DNA of 64,000 bases, from the NCBI RefSeq assembly GCF_900141805.1, contig NZ_FQYN01000002.1, positions 496,001-560,000 on the forward strand. The letters run 5' to 3'. Of the stretch, positions 44,999 through 55,899 are shown one piece after another (the stretch's first letter is position 1; each line of letters starts with the position of its first letter). The position numbers and the translations under genes were made by a program. The DNA comes from Hymenobacter daecheongensis DSM 21074. GTDB lineage: Bacteria; Bacteroidota; Bacteroidia; Cytophagales; Hymenobacteraceae. The notes below the pieces were generated by a model. The model was not told where the DNA came from, did not search any database, and was given only the letters and a program-made list of their open reading frames with translations.

Positions 44999-46234
44999 AT
45001 GTCGCCCTCTACTTCGGCGGAGGCTACCACACGCGCTTCCGTGACCACTTCCAACTACTTCGCTACCGCCGCCACCGCTACTCCGTCTCGTCCCAATTTC
45101 ACGTATTCGCTGCCCGATTTCGTTTGTTTCGCGCATCTGCACTGGGATTTTGTTTGGCAGCGGCCCCAGCATCTGCTGTCGCGCTTTGCCCAGTATGGCC
45201 GGGTTTTCTACGTTGAAGAGCCGTTTATTCACCACGACCAGACCGCCGAAAGCTTCGCCCACATGGAGGTGAAGGAGCGGCAGCACGGCCTGAAGGTGTT
45301 GGTGGCGCATCTGCCCGCCGGTCTCACCGAAGAGGCGGCCGATGAGCTTCAGGCTAGATTATTGACGGGCTTTTTCGCCGAGAATTCCATAACGAAATAC
45401 GTTTTCTGGTATTATACCCCCATGGCGCTGAGCAAGTCGCGCCACTTCACGCCGGTGCTCACTGTGTATGACTGCATGGATGAGTTGGCGGCCTTTAAGT
45501 TTGCGCCGCCCAAGCTGCGGCAGCTGGAGCAGGAGCTGTTCCGCAAGGCCGATTTGGTTTTTACCGGCGGTCAGAGCCTCTACGAAGCCAAAAGCCTCCA
45601 ACACGACGATGCCCACGCCTTCCCGAGCAGCATCGACAAGGAGCACTTTGGGCAGGCCCGCACCGCGCTGCCCGAGCCCGCCGATCAGGCTGCTATTCCG
45701 CACCCGCGGGTAGGCTTTTTTGGGGTGGTTGATGAGCGCCTCGATATCGGGCTGCTGGGCGAGCTGGCGCACGCGCATCCGGAGTGGCAGTTTGTCATCA
45801 TCGGGCCAGTGGTCAAGATTGACCCGGCCGACCTGCCGTACTCGGCCAACATCCACTATTTGGGCGGCAAAGAATACAAGGAACTCCCGGCATATTTATG
45901 TGGTTGGGATGTAGCCACGCTGCTGTTCGCCGACAACGAAAGCACGAAGTTTATCTCACCCACCAAAACGCCCGAATATCTCGCGGCCGGCAAACCTGTG
46001 GTGAGTACTCCCATTCGCGACGTGGTGCGGCCCTACGGCGAGCTGAATCTGGTGCAGATTGCTGCCACCGCCGACGAGTTTGGGCAGGCCATTGCCAAAG
46101 CGCTGCTCCAAAAGCACGATACCGACTGGCAAACCCGCACCGATGCGTATCTGAACACTATTTCTTGGGACCTGACCTGGCAGCAGATGCTGGCGCTGAT
46201 GCAGCAGAAGCTCAGCCGCAAGCCGCTTGCCTGA
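44999..46234 (+). CDS. Glycosyltransferase paired with UDP-galactopyranose mutase
   Basis: A 411-residue GT-B type enzyme. The N-terminal region has VCFAHLHWDFVWQRPQHLLSRFAQYGRVFYVEEP. The C-terminal nucleotide-sugar binding region has PRVGFFGVVDERLDIGLLGELA and KFISPTKTPEYLAAGKPVVSTP. The latter motif, with its conserved Glu, is typical of group 1 glycosyltransferases. It is 75 bp upstream of glf on the same strand, so a galactofuranose-transferring role in cell-surface glycan synthesis is plausible but inferred. The frame is open to 44879, but the ATG at 44999 is the first Met. Confidence 0.85.
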   Translation: MSPSTSAEATTRASVTTSNYFATAATATPSRPNFTYSLPDFVCFAHLHWDFVWQRPQHLLSRFAQYGRVFYVEEPFIHHDQTAESFAHMEVKERQHGLKVLVAHLPAGLTEEAADELQARLLTGFFAENSITKYVFWYYTPMALSKSRHFTPVLTVYDCMDELAAFKFAPPKLRQLEQELFRKADLVFTGGQSLYEAKSLQHDDAHAFPSSIDKEHFGQARTALPEPADQAAIPHPRVGFFGVVDERLDIGLLGELAHAHPEWQFVIIGPVVKIDPADLPYSANIHYLGGKEYKELPAYLCGWDVATLLFADNESTKFISPTKTPEYLAAGKPVVSTPIRDVVRPYGELNLVQIAATADEFGQAIAKALLQKHDTDWQTRTDAYLNTISWDLTWQQMLALMQQKLSRKPLA

Positions 46235-46309
46235 GCTGAATCCGGCCCCAACCGCGTACCCGTCTTATCGTTTTTCTCCGCCTTTCTTTCCACCAAGACC
46301 CGCTTAGCT

Positions 46310-47485
46310 ATGTTCGATTATCTCATTGTGGGGGCCGGTTTCGCCGGCAGCGTGCTGGCCGAGCGCCTGGCCACCCGCTCCAACAAAAAAGTGCTTATTA
46401 TCGATAAGCGCAATCATATTGCCGGCAACGCCTACGACCACTACAATGAGGACGGCGTGCTGGTGCATAAATACGGTCCGCACATTTTCCACACCAACTC
46501 CCGCGACGTATTCGAATACCTTTCCAACTTCACCGACTGGCGGCCCTACGAGCACCGCGTGCTGGCTTCCGTGGATGGGCAGCTAGTGCCCATGCCCATC
46601 AACCTCGACACCATCAATAAGCTCTATGGCCTAAGCCTGAACAGCTTCGAGGTAGAGCAGTTTCTGGCCTCGCTGGCCGAAGAAATTCCGGTTATCAAAA
46701 CATCGGAAGATGTGGTGGTGAGCAAGGTGGGCCGCGAATTGTACGAGAAGTTTTTCCGGAACTATACCCGCAAGCAGTGGGGTATGGACCCCTCGGAGCT
46801 GGACAAATCGGTGACGAGCCGCGTGCCGACCCGCACCAACCGCGACGACCGCTACTTCACCGACACCTACCAGGCCATGCCGCTACACGGCTACACCCGC
46901 ATGTTCGAGCGGATGCTGGACCACCCCAACATCAAGGTGATGCTGAACACGGACTACCACGAAATCATCGATTTCATTCCATTTAAGGAAATCATCTTCA
47001 CGGGTCCGGTCGATGAGTATTTCGATTTCAAGTTCGGCAAGCTCCCCTACCGCTCGCTGGAGTTTAAGCACGAAACCCTGAACGTGGAGAAATTCCTCGA
47101 CGCGCCGGTGGTGAACTATCCCAACGAGCACCTCTACACCCGCATCACGGAGTTTAAGGCCCTCACCGGCCAGCAGCACCCCAAAACCAGCGTGGTGTAT
47201 GAGTACCCCAAAGCCGAGGGCGACCCGTACTACCCTATTCCGCGCCTCGAAAACGCCGACCTGTACAACAAGTACAAGAAGCTGGCCGACGAAACTCCGA
47301 ACGTACACTTCGTAGGCCGCCTGGCTACCTATAAGTACTACAACATGGACCAGGTAGTGGCACAGGCCCTCACGCTCTACAAAAAACTCACCGACAAAGT
47401 GGAAAAAGCGGCCGACAAGCCTTCCATCGTTGGCTCACCTTCCATCATGGATAAGCTCGTTCCCCGCGCTCCGGCCAAGGAATAA
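46310..47485 (+). CDS. glf: UDP-galactopyranose mutase
   Basis: A 391-residue flavoenzyme that converts UDP-galactopyranose to UDP-galactofuranose, the donor for galactofuranose-containing surface glycans. The FAD-binding GAGFAGSVLAERLA and KRNHIAGNAYDHYNEDGVLVHKYGPHIFHT motifs are intact. Others include NYTRKQWGMDPSELD, SRVPTRTNRDDRYFTDTYQAMP, RSLEFKHE and the C-terminal VGRLATYKYYNMDQVVAQAL. It is preceded by a glycosyltransferase and followed by a terminator. Confidence 0.97.
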   Translation: MFDYLIVGAGFAGSVLAERLATRSNKKVLIIDKRNHIAGNAYDHYNEDGVLVHKYGPHIFHTNSRDVFEYLSNFTDWRPYEHRVLASVDGQLVPMPINLDTINKLYGLSLNSFEVEQFLASLAEEIPVIKTSEDVVVSKVGRELYEKFFRNYTRKQWGMDPSELDKSVTSRVPTRTNRDDRYFTDTYQAMPLHGYTRMFERMLDHPNIKVMLNTDYHEIIDFIPFKEIIFTGPVDEYFDFKFGKLPYRSLEFKHETLNVEKFLDAPVVNYPNEHLYTRITEFKALTGQQHPKTSVVYEYPKAEGDPYYPIPRLENADLYNKYKKLADETPNVHFVGRLATYKYYNMDQVVAQALTLYKKLTDKVEKAADKPSIVGSPSIMDKLVPRAPAKE

Positions 47486-47504
47486 GTACCCTCTCTACAC
47501 AAAA

Positions 47505-47555
47505 AAGACCGCCTTCCCAATCGAACCAGATGTTCGGTGGGAAGGCGGTCTTTTA
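47505..47555. terminator. Bidirectional terminator after glf
   Basis: The arms AAGACCGCCTTCCCA (47505-47519) and TGGGAAGGCGGTCTT (47538-47552) are perfect complements, with A and T runs outside. Confidence 0.85.
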
Positions 47556-47594
47556 TGCGCTGGTTTTTGCCAGATGCTGGGCCGGCACTTTCGC

Positions 47595-48074
47595 TCACCT
47601 AACCGGTTTTTTGCTGCTGGTTTGCGGGGCCGGAATCAGGCCGAAGCTCAGGATGCGCGTGGCCGTGGAGTCGCGGAATGTGACATCGAGCTGCACCTGG
47701 GGCCGGGGAGCCAGCGTGTCGCTCTTGAACAGGAAGCTGTAGAAGTTGCGCACGTCGTTGCCCTCGCCGATGCGCAGGCCCAGCTTATATAAATCGATGC
47801 TGGGGCCGAACTGCTGGCCTTTTTCATACAGCGGCTGGGCCGCCGCCCGAAAGCGGGCCGGCGTGACGGCGGCGCTGACTTCGGGCGCGAGCAACTGGTA
47901 AGCGTGGGCATAGTCGGCACGCAGAATGGCGAGCAGAAACTGCCGGGCCACCTGTACCTGCGAGGGGCGGGCCGGCGCGGCCGCCAGCGGCGGCACCGCT
48001 GCCAGCAGCAGCACCAGCCCCCACGCGGCCAGCCGCGGCCAGCCCGCACGTAGCCATCCAAAATTCATTTTCAT
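47595..48074 (-). CDS. Small secreted protein, DUF3887-like
   Basis: A 159-residue protein with signal peptide (AAWGLVLLLAAVPPLAAA). The domain ARQFLLAILRADYAHAYQLLAPEVSAAVTPARFRAAAQPLYEKGQQFG resembles DUF3887/NTF2-type folds seen in small exported proteins, but the match is only pattern-level. Its C-terminal half has VRNFYSFLFKSDTL and VQLDVTFRDSTATRILSFGL. No enzymatic motif is visible. The chosen start is the ATG at 48074; a second ATG is at 48068. It lies between converging glf and the large CUB/CARDB gene. Confidence 0.6.
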   Translation of the reverse strand: MKMNFGWLRAGWPRLAAWGLVLLLAAVPPLAAAPARPSQVQVARQFLLAILRADYAHAYQLLAPEVSAAVTPARFRAAAQPLYEKGQQFGPSIDLYKLGLRIGEGNDVRNFYSFLFKSDTLAPRPQVQLDVTFRDSTATRILSFGLIPAPQTSSKKPVR

Positions 48075-48208
48075 ACCGGGGCGCTGGTCAAATACGGGGC
48101 CACGTTCAAACCAAACCCAGCTACGCAAATCGGCGGCACCCGCCCGGAATCAGGTTCCGATTCGAATGCCGCCGACTGTACTTTTCAGACCCGCAGGCCG
48201 CCTACTCG

Positions 48209-51200
48209 CTACTCAATAACGACGCGGCGCGTGGCACTGAGGTTATCCCCCGCAATGCGCAGCAGGTATACGCCCGCTGGCAGCTCCTTGGTGGCGAAAC
48301 GCGCCGGGCCGTGTCCGGCCGTCAGTGGCAGCACTTGCTGGGTAACCAGTTGGCCCAAGCTGTTGTAGAGCAATAGGCTGGCGGCTTTGCCGGTAGCCGA
48401 GCCATCGAGACGTACTTCAAACTGCCCGCGCGTGGCCGGGTTAGGATACACACTCAGCGTGAGGCCGTTGAGCTGATCCTGCGTGGCGGTGCCCGTCGTA
48501 ACGGTGAGGGCGCGGCTGATGACGTTGTTGGTTTCGTCGGTTTCCGTGATGGTGCCCTGCTGATCGGCCACGTAAAGCATAAAGTAGCTGCCCGGCGTGG
48601 TGGTGGCCGGAATAGTTACGGCCGCCGAGCGCGTGAGGGCACCGAACACGCCCATGGCCGGGGCCGCCGTGGTGCCCAGCAGCACGTCGTTAGCGCTCAG
48701 CACATTGTCCGTAGAGAGGTAGAAGCCCACCAGGCTAGCGGCCGCGCTGGCGCTGCCCTGGTTGCTGAGCAGGCACGTGGCCGATACCGAATTGCCCGCG
48801 GCCACACTAGCCGGGGTCAGCGTAGGCTGGGTCAGCACCAGATCAGGAGCCGAAATCGTGACTGTGAGAGCCAGCGAAGCGGTGTTATTCGTTTCGTTGC
48901 TTTCCGTCACGCTGTTCTGCGGATCGACTACATAGAGCACGTAGTAGCTACCAGCCGTGGTAGCGGCCGGAATGGTGAAGTTGCCACCGCGCTGGGCGCT
49001 CAGGCCGGCCCCGAGCAGGCCACCGCTGGTAGTTCCCAGCGAAACGTCGCTCGCGTCGAGCGTCGTGTTGGTCGAGAGGTAGTAGCCCAGCTGGCTGGAG
49101 CCGGCATCGCCGCTGCCCTGGTTGCGCACCGTAGCGCCCAGGTTGATGATGCCCCCGCTGGCCACCGTCGACAGCGAAGCCGTGGGCGTCTGCACAATCA
49201 GATCGGGTGGGCCCAGGGTGATGCATGATACCGTAGCCAGGAAGCCAGGAGCTGCTACGATGGGGTCGCTGGTGAACACCACAGTGAGCGCACCGCTGGT
49301 ATTCTGCGCCGAAGCTGTGATTGGGCCGGTGGGCAAGCTGGTGAACGTACCCAGCAGCGTTGCACTGGTGGTCGGGCCATCGTACACGGATACCGCATCG
49401 CAGCAGGTTTCTACTACCAACGACGTGAAGGTGAGACGAATCTTGTTGCCGGCCGTGGAGGGGTTGATAACCAGCGTTCCGTTTGAGCTGTTGGCGTAGT
49501 CGTCGGCCCCGCCGTTGTCAGCAATGGTAGTGCTGCACGTAGTGATGGTAGCGCTGCCGCTGTAAGGCACGATAGTACCGTTGAAAGGAGCCGTGACGGT
49601 CAGCGCAGCTGAGGCTACGTTGTTCTGCTCGTTGGTTTCAGTTACCTGGCCCAGATGGTCGGCCACGAAGAGCACGTAGTAGTTGCCGGCCGTGGTAGCG
49701 GTCGGAATGGTCAGCGTGGCGTTGCGGTAGTCAGAGCCGCCCGCATACAGAATGGAGCCGGTGGAGGCACCCAGCAGCACGTCGTTGGCACTGAGCGCAT
49801 TATCCGTCGAAAGGTAGTAACCAACGGTGCTGGACGAAGCGCTGGTAGTGCCCTGGTTGTAAATGTAGGCACCTGCGCTCAGACCCGAGCCGGCGGCTGC
49901 CGAGGTGCGGGAAATACCCTGCTGGGCGATAAGCAGGTCGATACCAGGTGCTACCAGCGTGAGCATCAGGGAGCTGACGTTGTTCTGCTCGTTGGTTTCG
50001 GCTACCTGGCTCTGGTCGTCGGCCACGAAAAGCACGTAATAGTTGCCAGCCGCCGTGCTGGCCGGGATGGTCAGCGAGGAATAGCGAGAGCCGTAGTTGC
50101 CAGGCGCGAGGGCACCGCCGGTATTGGAAGCCAGCAGCACATCATTCGCACTGAACGTATTGTCGGTCGAAAGATAGCAGCCCGAGTTGGAGCTGGGCGA
50201 CGTAGTGTTGCCCTGATTGTAGATGTAGAAGCTCGCGTTCAGCGTAGCGCCGGCTACGGAAGTCGAAGTGCCCAGGTAGGGCGACTGAATAACCAGGTCG
50301 ATGCTGGGGGCAACTACCGAAAGGCTCAGGCTGCGCACGTTGTTGGTTTCGTTGCTTTCCGTCACCGTGTTCAGGTGGTCGGCCACAAACAGAATGTAGT
50401 AGGTGCCGGGCGTAGCCGTGGCCGGAATGGTAACCGGGGCGCTGGGGTAAGTGCCCTGGCCCGCCGCCAGCGTGCCGCTGGTGGTGCTGTTCAGCAGCAC
50501 GTCGTTGGCGCTGAGCGTGGCATCCGAGGAGAAGTAGTAGCCGGTCGTACTGGTCGGGGCCGTGGTGTTGCCCTGGTTGTAGAGGTACGCATTAGCCATC
50601 ACCGACGTACCCGCCGACACCGTGTAGGTGCTCAGCCCCGCCTGCGACACAATCAGGTCCACGTTGGGAGCTGCTACCGTCAGCGCTACGCTCGCTACGT
50701 TGTTGGTTTCATTGCTTTCCGTCACCAGATCCTGGTAATCGGCGGCAAACAGGATGTAGTAGGTGCCCGGCGCAGTGCCCGGCGGCACGTTGGTGGTCAC
50801 GCCGCGGTAGGCAGGGTAGCCTGGGGTCAGGGCGCTGCCGTAAGCCGAGGTCAGCAACTGGTCGCTGGCATCCAGGGTGGTGTTGGTAGAAAGGTAGAAA
50901 CCCACGCTGCTGTTGCTGGCCGTAGCGTTGCCCTGGTTCAGAATACCGCAGGAAAGGTTTAGCACGTTGCCCGGAGCCGTGTTCGACGGGCTCACGGCCG
51001 GCTGCTGAATGATGAGGTCCACGGTCGGCGGCACCACGTTCAGGTAGACGCTCGACACGTTGTTGGTTTCATTGCTTTCACTCACCGCATTCTGATAGTC
51101 GGCCGCAAACAGCACGTAGTAGGCGCCCGAGGTAGTGGTGGCTGGCAGCGTTACGTAGCTATTCCGGCTCGAATAAGAGCCTACCTGCAGGCTGCTGCCT

Positions 51201-51865
51201 ACCGAGCTGCCCAGCAGTACGTCCGTGGCATCCAGCGTCGCATCCGTTGACAGATAATAGCCGATAGTGCTGCTGGTGGCCGTAGTGCCCGACAGGTTGT
51301 AGATAGAGCTGTACAGCGACAGGCTGGTGCCCGGCACGGCCGAAATCGGCGTTACGGAAGCGCCCTGAATGGTCAGGTCGGCCTGAGGCACGGTGGTTAC
51401 GCAGGAAATATCGGCGGCGAAACCGTTATAACCGCTGGTGTAGTAGTCTGTGGCAAAGCGCAAAGTGAGCGTGCCGGTGCTGGTGGTAGCATACACCGTT
51501 CCGGGGCTCTGGTAGTCAGAATAAGTCCCGATCAGCGGGGCCGAAGTCGAGGAGCCGTCATAAATCGAAAGCCGGTCGTAGTAGCCCACCGAATATGTGC
51601 TAAACTGCAGCTTCACCTTGTTGCCGGCCGTAGCAGGCATAATGGTGATGGTGCCGGTGCTGTTGGCGGGGTACGAGCCCGTGGGGCCGCCGTTGTCATA
51701 CAGCGTACCGCTGCAGGTGGTAATGGTCGTGGTGCCCGTAGCGGGCATGTTGTACGACTGCGCCGCAGCCCGGCCCGTGAGCAGCAGCAGCAGCACGGCC
51801 ACCAGGCCAAGCCAGGTGTGCCGCAACGGCAGGCACCGCCCATTGTTCGTGTAATTTTCTTTCAT
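48209..51865 (-). CDS. Large T9SS-secreted surface protein with two CUB-like and seven CARDB domains
   Basis: A 1218-residue exported protein with signal peptide (LGLVAVLLLLLTGRAAA). A first CUB-like domain (ITTCSGTLYDNGG to ADISCVTT, residues about 40-160) is followed by five tandem CARDB domains. Each begins PxxDLxIQ-like and ends YYVLFxADxxNxVxESNETNNV. A second CUB-like domain (ITTCSTTIADNGG) precedes two more CARDB domains (PPDLIVQ and APDLVLTQ). The T9SS type A sorting tail starts LSVYPNPATRGQFEV and ends ATRRVVIE. CARDB domains are Ig-like adhesion modules; a surface adhesion or matrix role is inferred. Tandem DNA similarity makes repeat-number variation possible. Confidence 0.88.
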   Translation of the reverse strand: MKENYTNNGRCLPLRHTWLGLVAVLLLLLTGRAAAQSYNMPATGTTTITTCSGTLYDNGGPTGSYPANSTGTITIMPATAGNKVKLQFSTYSVGYYDRLSIYDGSSTSAPLIGTYSDYQSPGTVYATTSTGTLTLRFATDYYTSGYNGFAADISCVTTVPQADLTIQGASVTPISAVPGTSLSLYSSIYNLSGTTATSSTIGYYLSTDATLDATDVLLGSSVGSSLQVGSYSSRNSYVTLPATTTSGAYYVLFAADYQNAVSESNETNNVSSVYLNVVPPTVDLIIQQPAVSPSNTAPGNVLNLSCGILNQGNATASNSSVGFYLSTNTTLDASDQLLTSAYGSALTPGYPAYRGVTTNVPPGTAPGTYYILFAADYQDLVTESNETNNVASVALTVAAPNVDLIVSQAGLSTYTVSAGTSVMANAYLYNQGNTTAPTSTTGYYFSSDATLSANDVLLNSTTSGTLAAGQGTYPSAPVTIPATATPGTYYILFVADHLNTVTESNETNNVRSLSLSVVAPSIDLVIQSPYLGTSTSVAGATLNASFYIYNQGNTTSPSSNSGCYLSTDNTFSANDVLLASNTGGALAPGNYGSRYSSLTIPASTAAGNYYVLFVADDQSQVAETNEQNNVSSLMLTLVAPGIDLLIAQQGISRTSAAAGSGLSAGAYIYNQGTTSASSSTVGYYLSTDNALSANDVLLGASTGSILYAGGSDYRNATLTIPTATTAGNYYVLFVADHLGQVTETNEQNNVASAALTVTAPFNGTIVPYSGSATITTCSTTIADNGGADDYANSSNGTLVINPSTAGNKIRLTFTSLVVETCCDAVSVYDGPTTSATLLGTFTSLPTGPITASAQNTSGALTVVFTSDPIVAAPGFLATVSCITLGPPDLIVQTPTASLSTVASGGIINLGATVRNQGSGDAGSSQLGYYLSTNTTLDASDVSLGTTSGGLLGAGLSAQRGGNFTIPAATTAGSYYVLYVVDPQNSVTESNETNNTASLALTVTISAPDLVLTQPTLTPASVAAGNSVSATCLLSNQGSASAAASLVGFYLSTDNVLSANDVLLGTTAAPAMGVFGALTRSAAVTIPATTTPGSYFMLYVADQQGTITETDETNNVISRALTVTTGTATQDQLNGLTLSVYPNPATRGQFEVRLDGSATGKAASLLLYNSLGQLVTQQVLPLTAGHGPARFATKELPAGVYLLRIAGDNLSATRRVVIE

Positions 51866-51883
51866 ACAGGGGGTTGAAAATGA

Positions 51884-51912
51884 ATAAAGTAAAAAGGAGC
51901 CCTGCCTGGCAA
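51884..51912 (-). promoter_or_regulatory. Candidate promoter of the CUB/CARDB gene
   Basis: TTG (51910-51912) and TACTTTAT (51884-51891) on the minus strand have an 18-bp spacer. This fits -33 TTG and six of eight positions of the -7 consensus. It would give a leader of about 15-20 nt before the ATG at 51865. Confidence 0.35.
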
Positions 51913-51982
51913 TAAGCCCGACGGCAGCAAAATGAAAATTCGGTAGAGGATGCCCACCGCCAGTGGCGGCGCACGGACGGGC

Positions 51983-52297
51983 TTACTGCGCGGCCTGGGG
52001 CACCAGCATAAACACGTCTTCGCCGGGGCGCTTCATGATGTATTTTTCGCGGGCAAACTTTTCCAGCAGCTCAGGGCTGCTCAGCAGCTCGGCGCGGTCT
52101 TTTTTCACCAGGTCAATATTTTTCAGGTAGTATTCTTTCTCGCCCTGCAGCTCCCGCCACTTGGCATACATGTCGTATTGCTTAAACAGGTCATTGGAGT
52201 CGAAAACGAACATCCAGACCAAAAAACCCAGGGTGGTGAGAAAGTAAAAGCTGCGTAGAAAGCGCGGCACCCGCTCGAATAACTGTAGTAACTGCAT
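51983..52297 (-). CDS. DivIC/FtsB-like septum formation initiator
   Basis: A 104-residue protein with one membrane helix (LRSFYFLTTLGFLVWMFVF). A coiled-coil segment follows (LQGEKEYYLKNIDLVKKDRAELLSSPELLEKFAREKYIMKRP), and it ends GEDVFMLVP. This is the architecture of FtsB/DivIC proteins that link FtsQ and FtsL at the division site. In Bacteroidota it is commonly next to eno, as here. The ATG at 52297 is used; the frame extends three residues further. A -7 box almost abuts the start codon. Confidence 0.88.
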   Translation of the reverse strand: MQLLQLFERVPRFLRSFYFLTTLGFLVWMFVFDSNDLFKQYDMYAKWRELQGEKEYYLKNIDLVKKDRAELLSSPELLEKFAREKYIMKRPGEDVFMLVPQAAQ

Positions 52298-52303
52298 AGC
52301 TCT

Positions 52304-52311
52304 CAAAGATA
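52304..52311 (-). promoter_or_regulatory. Predicted -7 box directly before the FtsB-like gene
   Basis: TATCTTTG on the minus strand is an exact TAnnTTTG match, ending 7 nt before the ATG. The transcript would have almost no leader. It lies 6 bp downstream of the eno terminator hairpin. Confidence 0.5.
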
Positions 52312-52316
52312 AAGCA

Positions 52317-52344
52317 AAAGGCCCGGTCTGCGTGCAGACCGGGC
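52317..52344 (-). terminator. Terminator of eno
   Basis: The perfect stem GCCCGGTCTGC/GCAGACCGGGC has a 2-nt gap, followed on the minus strand by CTTTTG. It lies 40 bp past the enolase stop. Confidence 0.75.
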
Positions 52345-52383
52345 CCTATAATTTTCACTGGTTGGCGTGGAATTGTCCTACCC

Positions 52384-53981
<1,598 letters not shown>

Positions 53982-54560
53982 CTACGAAGCAGCTTCTCCG
54001 CTTTTCTCGTCGCGGGTTTCGCCTTCTTTCAGCGTCTCGGTCGGAGCATCGGTGGCAGCAGCAGCTTCCTCGCTTACTACAGCCGCCGGAGCAGCCGTGG
54101 TAGCAGCGGGAGCAGCCGCGTCGGTAGCCTTTTTCTTGCTGCGCGAACGACGGGTAGTCGTTTTAGCTTCGCCGGCAGCCTTGGCTTCCAGCATGGCATC
54201 GTTGTAGTCTACCAGCTCAATGATGCACATCTCGGCGTTGTCGCCCAGACGCGAGTCGCTCAGCTTGATGATGCGAGTATATCCACCGGGACGATTCGCA
54301 ATTTTACCAGCTACCGAGTCAAACAACTCCTTGATAGACTCTTTGTTCTGCAGCGTCGAGAATACCGTCCGCCGCGAGTGCGTGGTGTCGCTCTTAGCTT
54401 TGGTCAGCAGCGGCTCTACGAACTTACGCAGTGCTTTGGCTTTCGCAACGGTCGTCTCAATCCGCTTGTGCATGATCAAAGACGAAGCCATGTTCGAAAG
54501 CATGGCATTGCGGTGCGAGGCCGTCCGGCCCAGGTGGTTGATTTTTTTACCGTGACGCAT
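53982..54560 (-). CDS. rplQ: 50S ribosomal protein L17
   Basis: A 192-residue protein. Residues 1-115 are canonical L17 ([60 protein letters not shown]). A 75-residue Ala/Thr/Glu-rich low-complexity C-terminal extension follows, with a basic patch [12 protein letters not shown]17 binds 23S rRNA near the exit tunnel. It is the last gene of the alpha-operon block, with its own -7 box upstream and a terminator separating it from rpoA. Confidence 0.96.
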   Translation of the reverse strand: MRHGKKINHLGRTASHRNAMLSNMASSLIMHKRIETTVAKAKALRKFVEPLLTKAKSDTTHSRRTVFSTLQNKESIKELFDSVAGKIANRPGGYTRIIKLSDSRLGDNAEMCIIELVDYNDAMLEAKAAGEAKTTTRRSRSKKKATDAAAPAATTAAPAAVVSEEAAAATDAPTETLKEGETRDEKSGEAAS

Positions 54561-54683
54561 AAAAGTGAAAATGTGTGAGCTTGCGGACGACGACCACGGC
54601 GGAAAAGCTGCCTTGCGGCACCTTTCTCATTAGAACCGTCGCCCCTTCGGGCTCACTGGTTAGGAAAGTGTGAAAATGGAGTG

Positions 54684-54691
54684 CAAAGGTA
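54684..54691 (-). promoter_or_regulatory. Predicted -7 box of rplQ
   Basis: TACCTTTG on the minus strand is an exact TAnnTTTG match, downstream of the rpoA terminator. It implies a leader of about 120 nt before the rplQ ATG. Confidence 0.5.
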
Positions 54692-54706
54692 CGGAATGAC
54701 CAGACA

Positions 54707-54763
54707 TAAAAAATGTGCTGAAGTGGATATGTGACGAGCACATTACCCACATTCAGCACATTT
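54707..54763 (-). terminator. Terminator hairpin between rpoA and rplQ
   Basis: On the minus strand AAATGTGCTGAA and TTCAGCACATTT form the stem around a long loop, followed by a T run. It begins 14 bp past the rpoA stop. A second smaller stem may form within the loop. Confidence 0.65.
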
Positions 54764-54776
54764 CCACATTTAATCT

Positions 54777-55766
54777 CTATTCTTCGTCGAGCTTATATTT
54801 GCCCAGGTCCATCCCGAAGGTCAGACCTTTTTCCTCTACAAGGTTTTCCAACTCCGTCAGCGACTTCTTACCGAAGTTGCGGAACTTCATCATGTCGCTC
54901 ATGTCCAGCTGCACCAAGTCGCCGAGCGACTTGATGTCGGCGGCCTTGAGGCAGTTGTAAGCACGTACGCTCAGGTCCATATCCGCCAGAGGCGTCTTCA
55001 GAACTTTACGCATGTGCAGCGTCTCCTCGTCCACGGTTTCCTCTTCCTCGGCTTTGGCCGTCTCGAAGGTCATCGTGTTGTCCGAGAACAGCATGAAGTG
55101 TTGAATCAGGATGTTGGCAGCACCTTTCAGAGCTTCTTCGGGGTGGATCGAACCGTCCGTCTGAATCTCGATGAGCAGCTTCTCGTAGTCGGTCTTTTGC
55201 TCTACGCGGGTGTTCTCAATGCTGTACTTCACGTTCTTGATCGGCGTGAAGATGGCATCGATGGCGATTTGCCCGAACACCTGATCCGTAGGGCGGTTTT
55301 CCTCGGCGGGTACGTAGCCGCGGCCTTTCTGCACCGTAAACTCGAACTCCAGCTCTACGCTCGGGTCGATGTGGCAGATAACCAGATCCGTGTTCAGGAC
55401 CTCGAAACCGTTGGTGAACTTATTGATGTCGCCCGCCGAGAAAGCATCCTGGCCCTTGATGCGGACCGTGATTTTATCCTCAATTGCGTCGCTGACCTTC
55501 TTGAAGCGAACCTGCTTCAGATTCAGGATGATTTCGGACATATCCTCAATCACACCTTCAATGGTCATGAATTCGTGCAGCACGCTGGCCGTCCGAACCG
55601 ACGTAATGGCGTAGCCCTCCAGCGACGACAGCAGGATGCGGCGCAGTGCGTTGCCGATCGTGACGCCGTAGCCTTTCTCCAGCGGTTTAAATTCAAACGT
55701 TCCGTAAAAGTCGTCGGATTTCTCCATCACAACTTTCTCCGGCATTTGAAAAGCTAAGATTGACAT
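54777..55766 (-). CDS. rpoA: DNA-directed RNA polymerase subunit alpha
   Basis: A 329-residue core RNA polymerase subunit. The N-terminal dimerisation/assembly domain has [32 protein letters not shown]. The C-terminal domain binds upstream DNA and activators ([42 protein letters not shown]). A long acidic linker lies between. It follows rpsD in the usual order. Confidence 0.98.
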   Translation of the reverse strand: MSILAFQMPEKVVMEKSDDFYGTFEFKPLEKGYGVTIGNALRRILLSSLEGYAITSVRTASVLHEFMTIEGVIEDMSEIILNLKQVRFKKVSDAIEDKITVRIKGQDAFSAGDINKFTNGFEVLNTDLVICHIDPSVELEFEFTVQKGRGYVPAEENRPTDQVFGQIAIDAIFTPIKNVKYSIENTRVEQKTDYEKLLIEIQTDGSIHPEEALKGAANILIQHFMLFSDNTMTFETAKAEEEETVDEETLHMRKVLKTPLADMDLSVRAYNCLKAADIKSLGDLVQLDMSDMMKFRNFGKKSLTELENLVEEKGLTFGMDLGKYKLDEE

Positions 55767-55793
55767 AAGTGGGGCTTTTGAAGTATTAAGGAA

Positions 55794-55846
55794 TGAGTAG
55801 TGAGCAACAAGACTTCTTAGTCTAAATACTCACTACTCACTACTAA
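55794..55846. repeat. Inverted repeat GAGTAGTGAG...CTCACTACTC between rpsD and rpoA
   Basis: The 10-bp arms (55795-55804 and 55829-55838) enclose a smaller GACT/AGTC hairpin and tandem ACTCACTACT units. It is AT-richer than the flanking genes and has no T run for termination. Confidence 0.65.
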
Positions 55847-55899
55847 AATCTATTAAATAAACGAAGTAGCAGCGCCCGGCCGCAGCCGGACCGCCAGCA

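Noticed and set aside
49655-50962. 435-codon plus-strand frame opposite the CARDB gene
   Set aside because: Its repetitive sequence simply mirrors the tandem CARDB modules on the coding strand.
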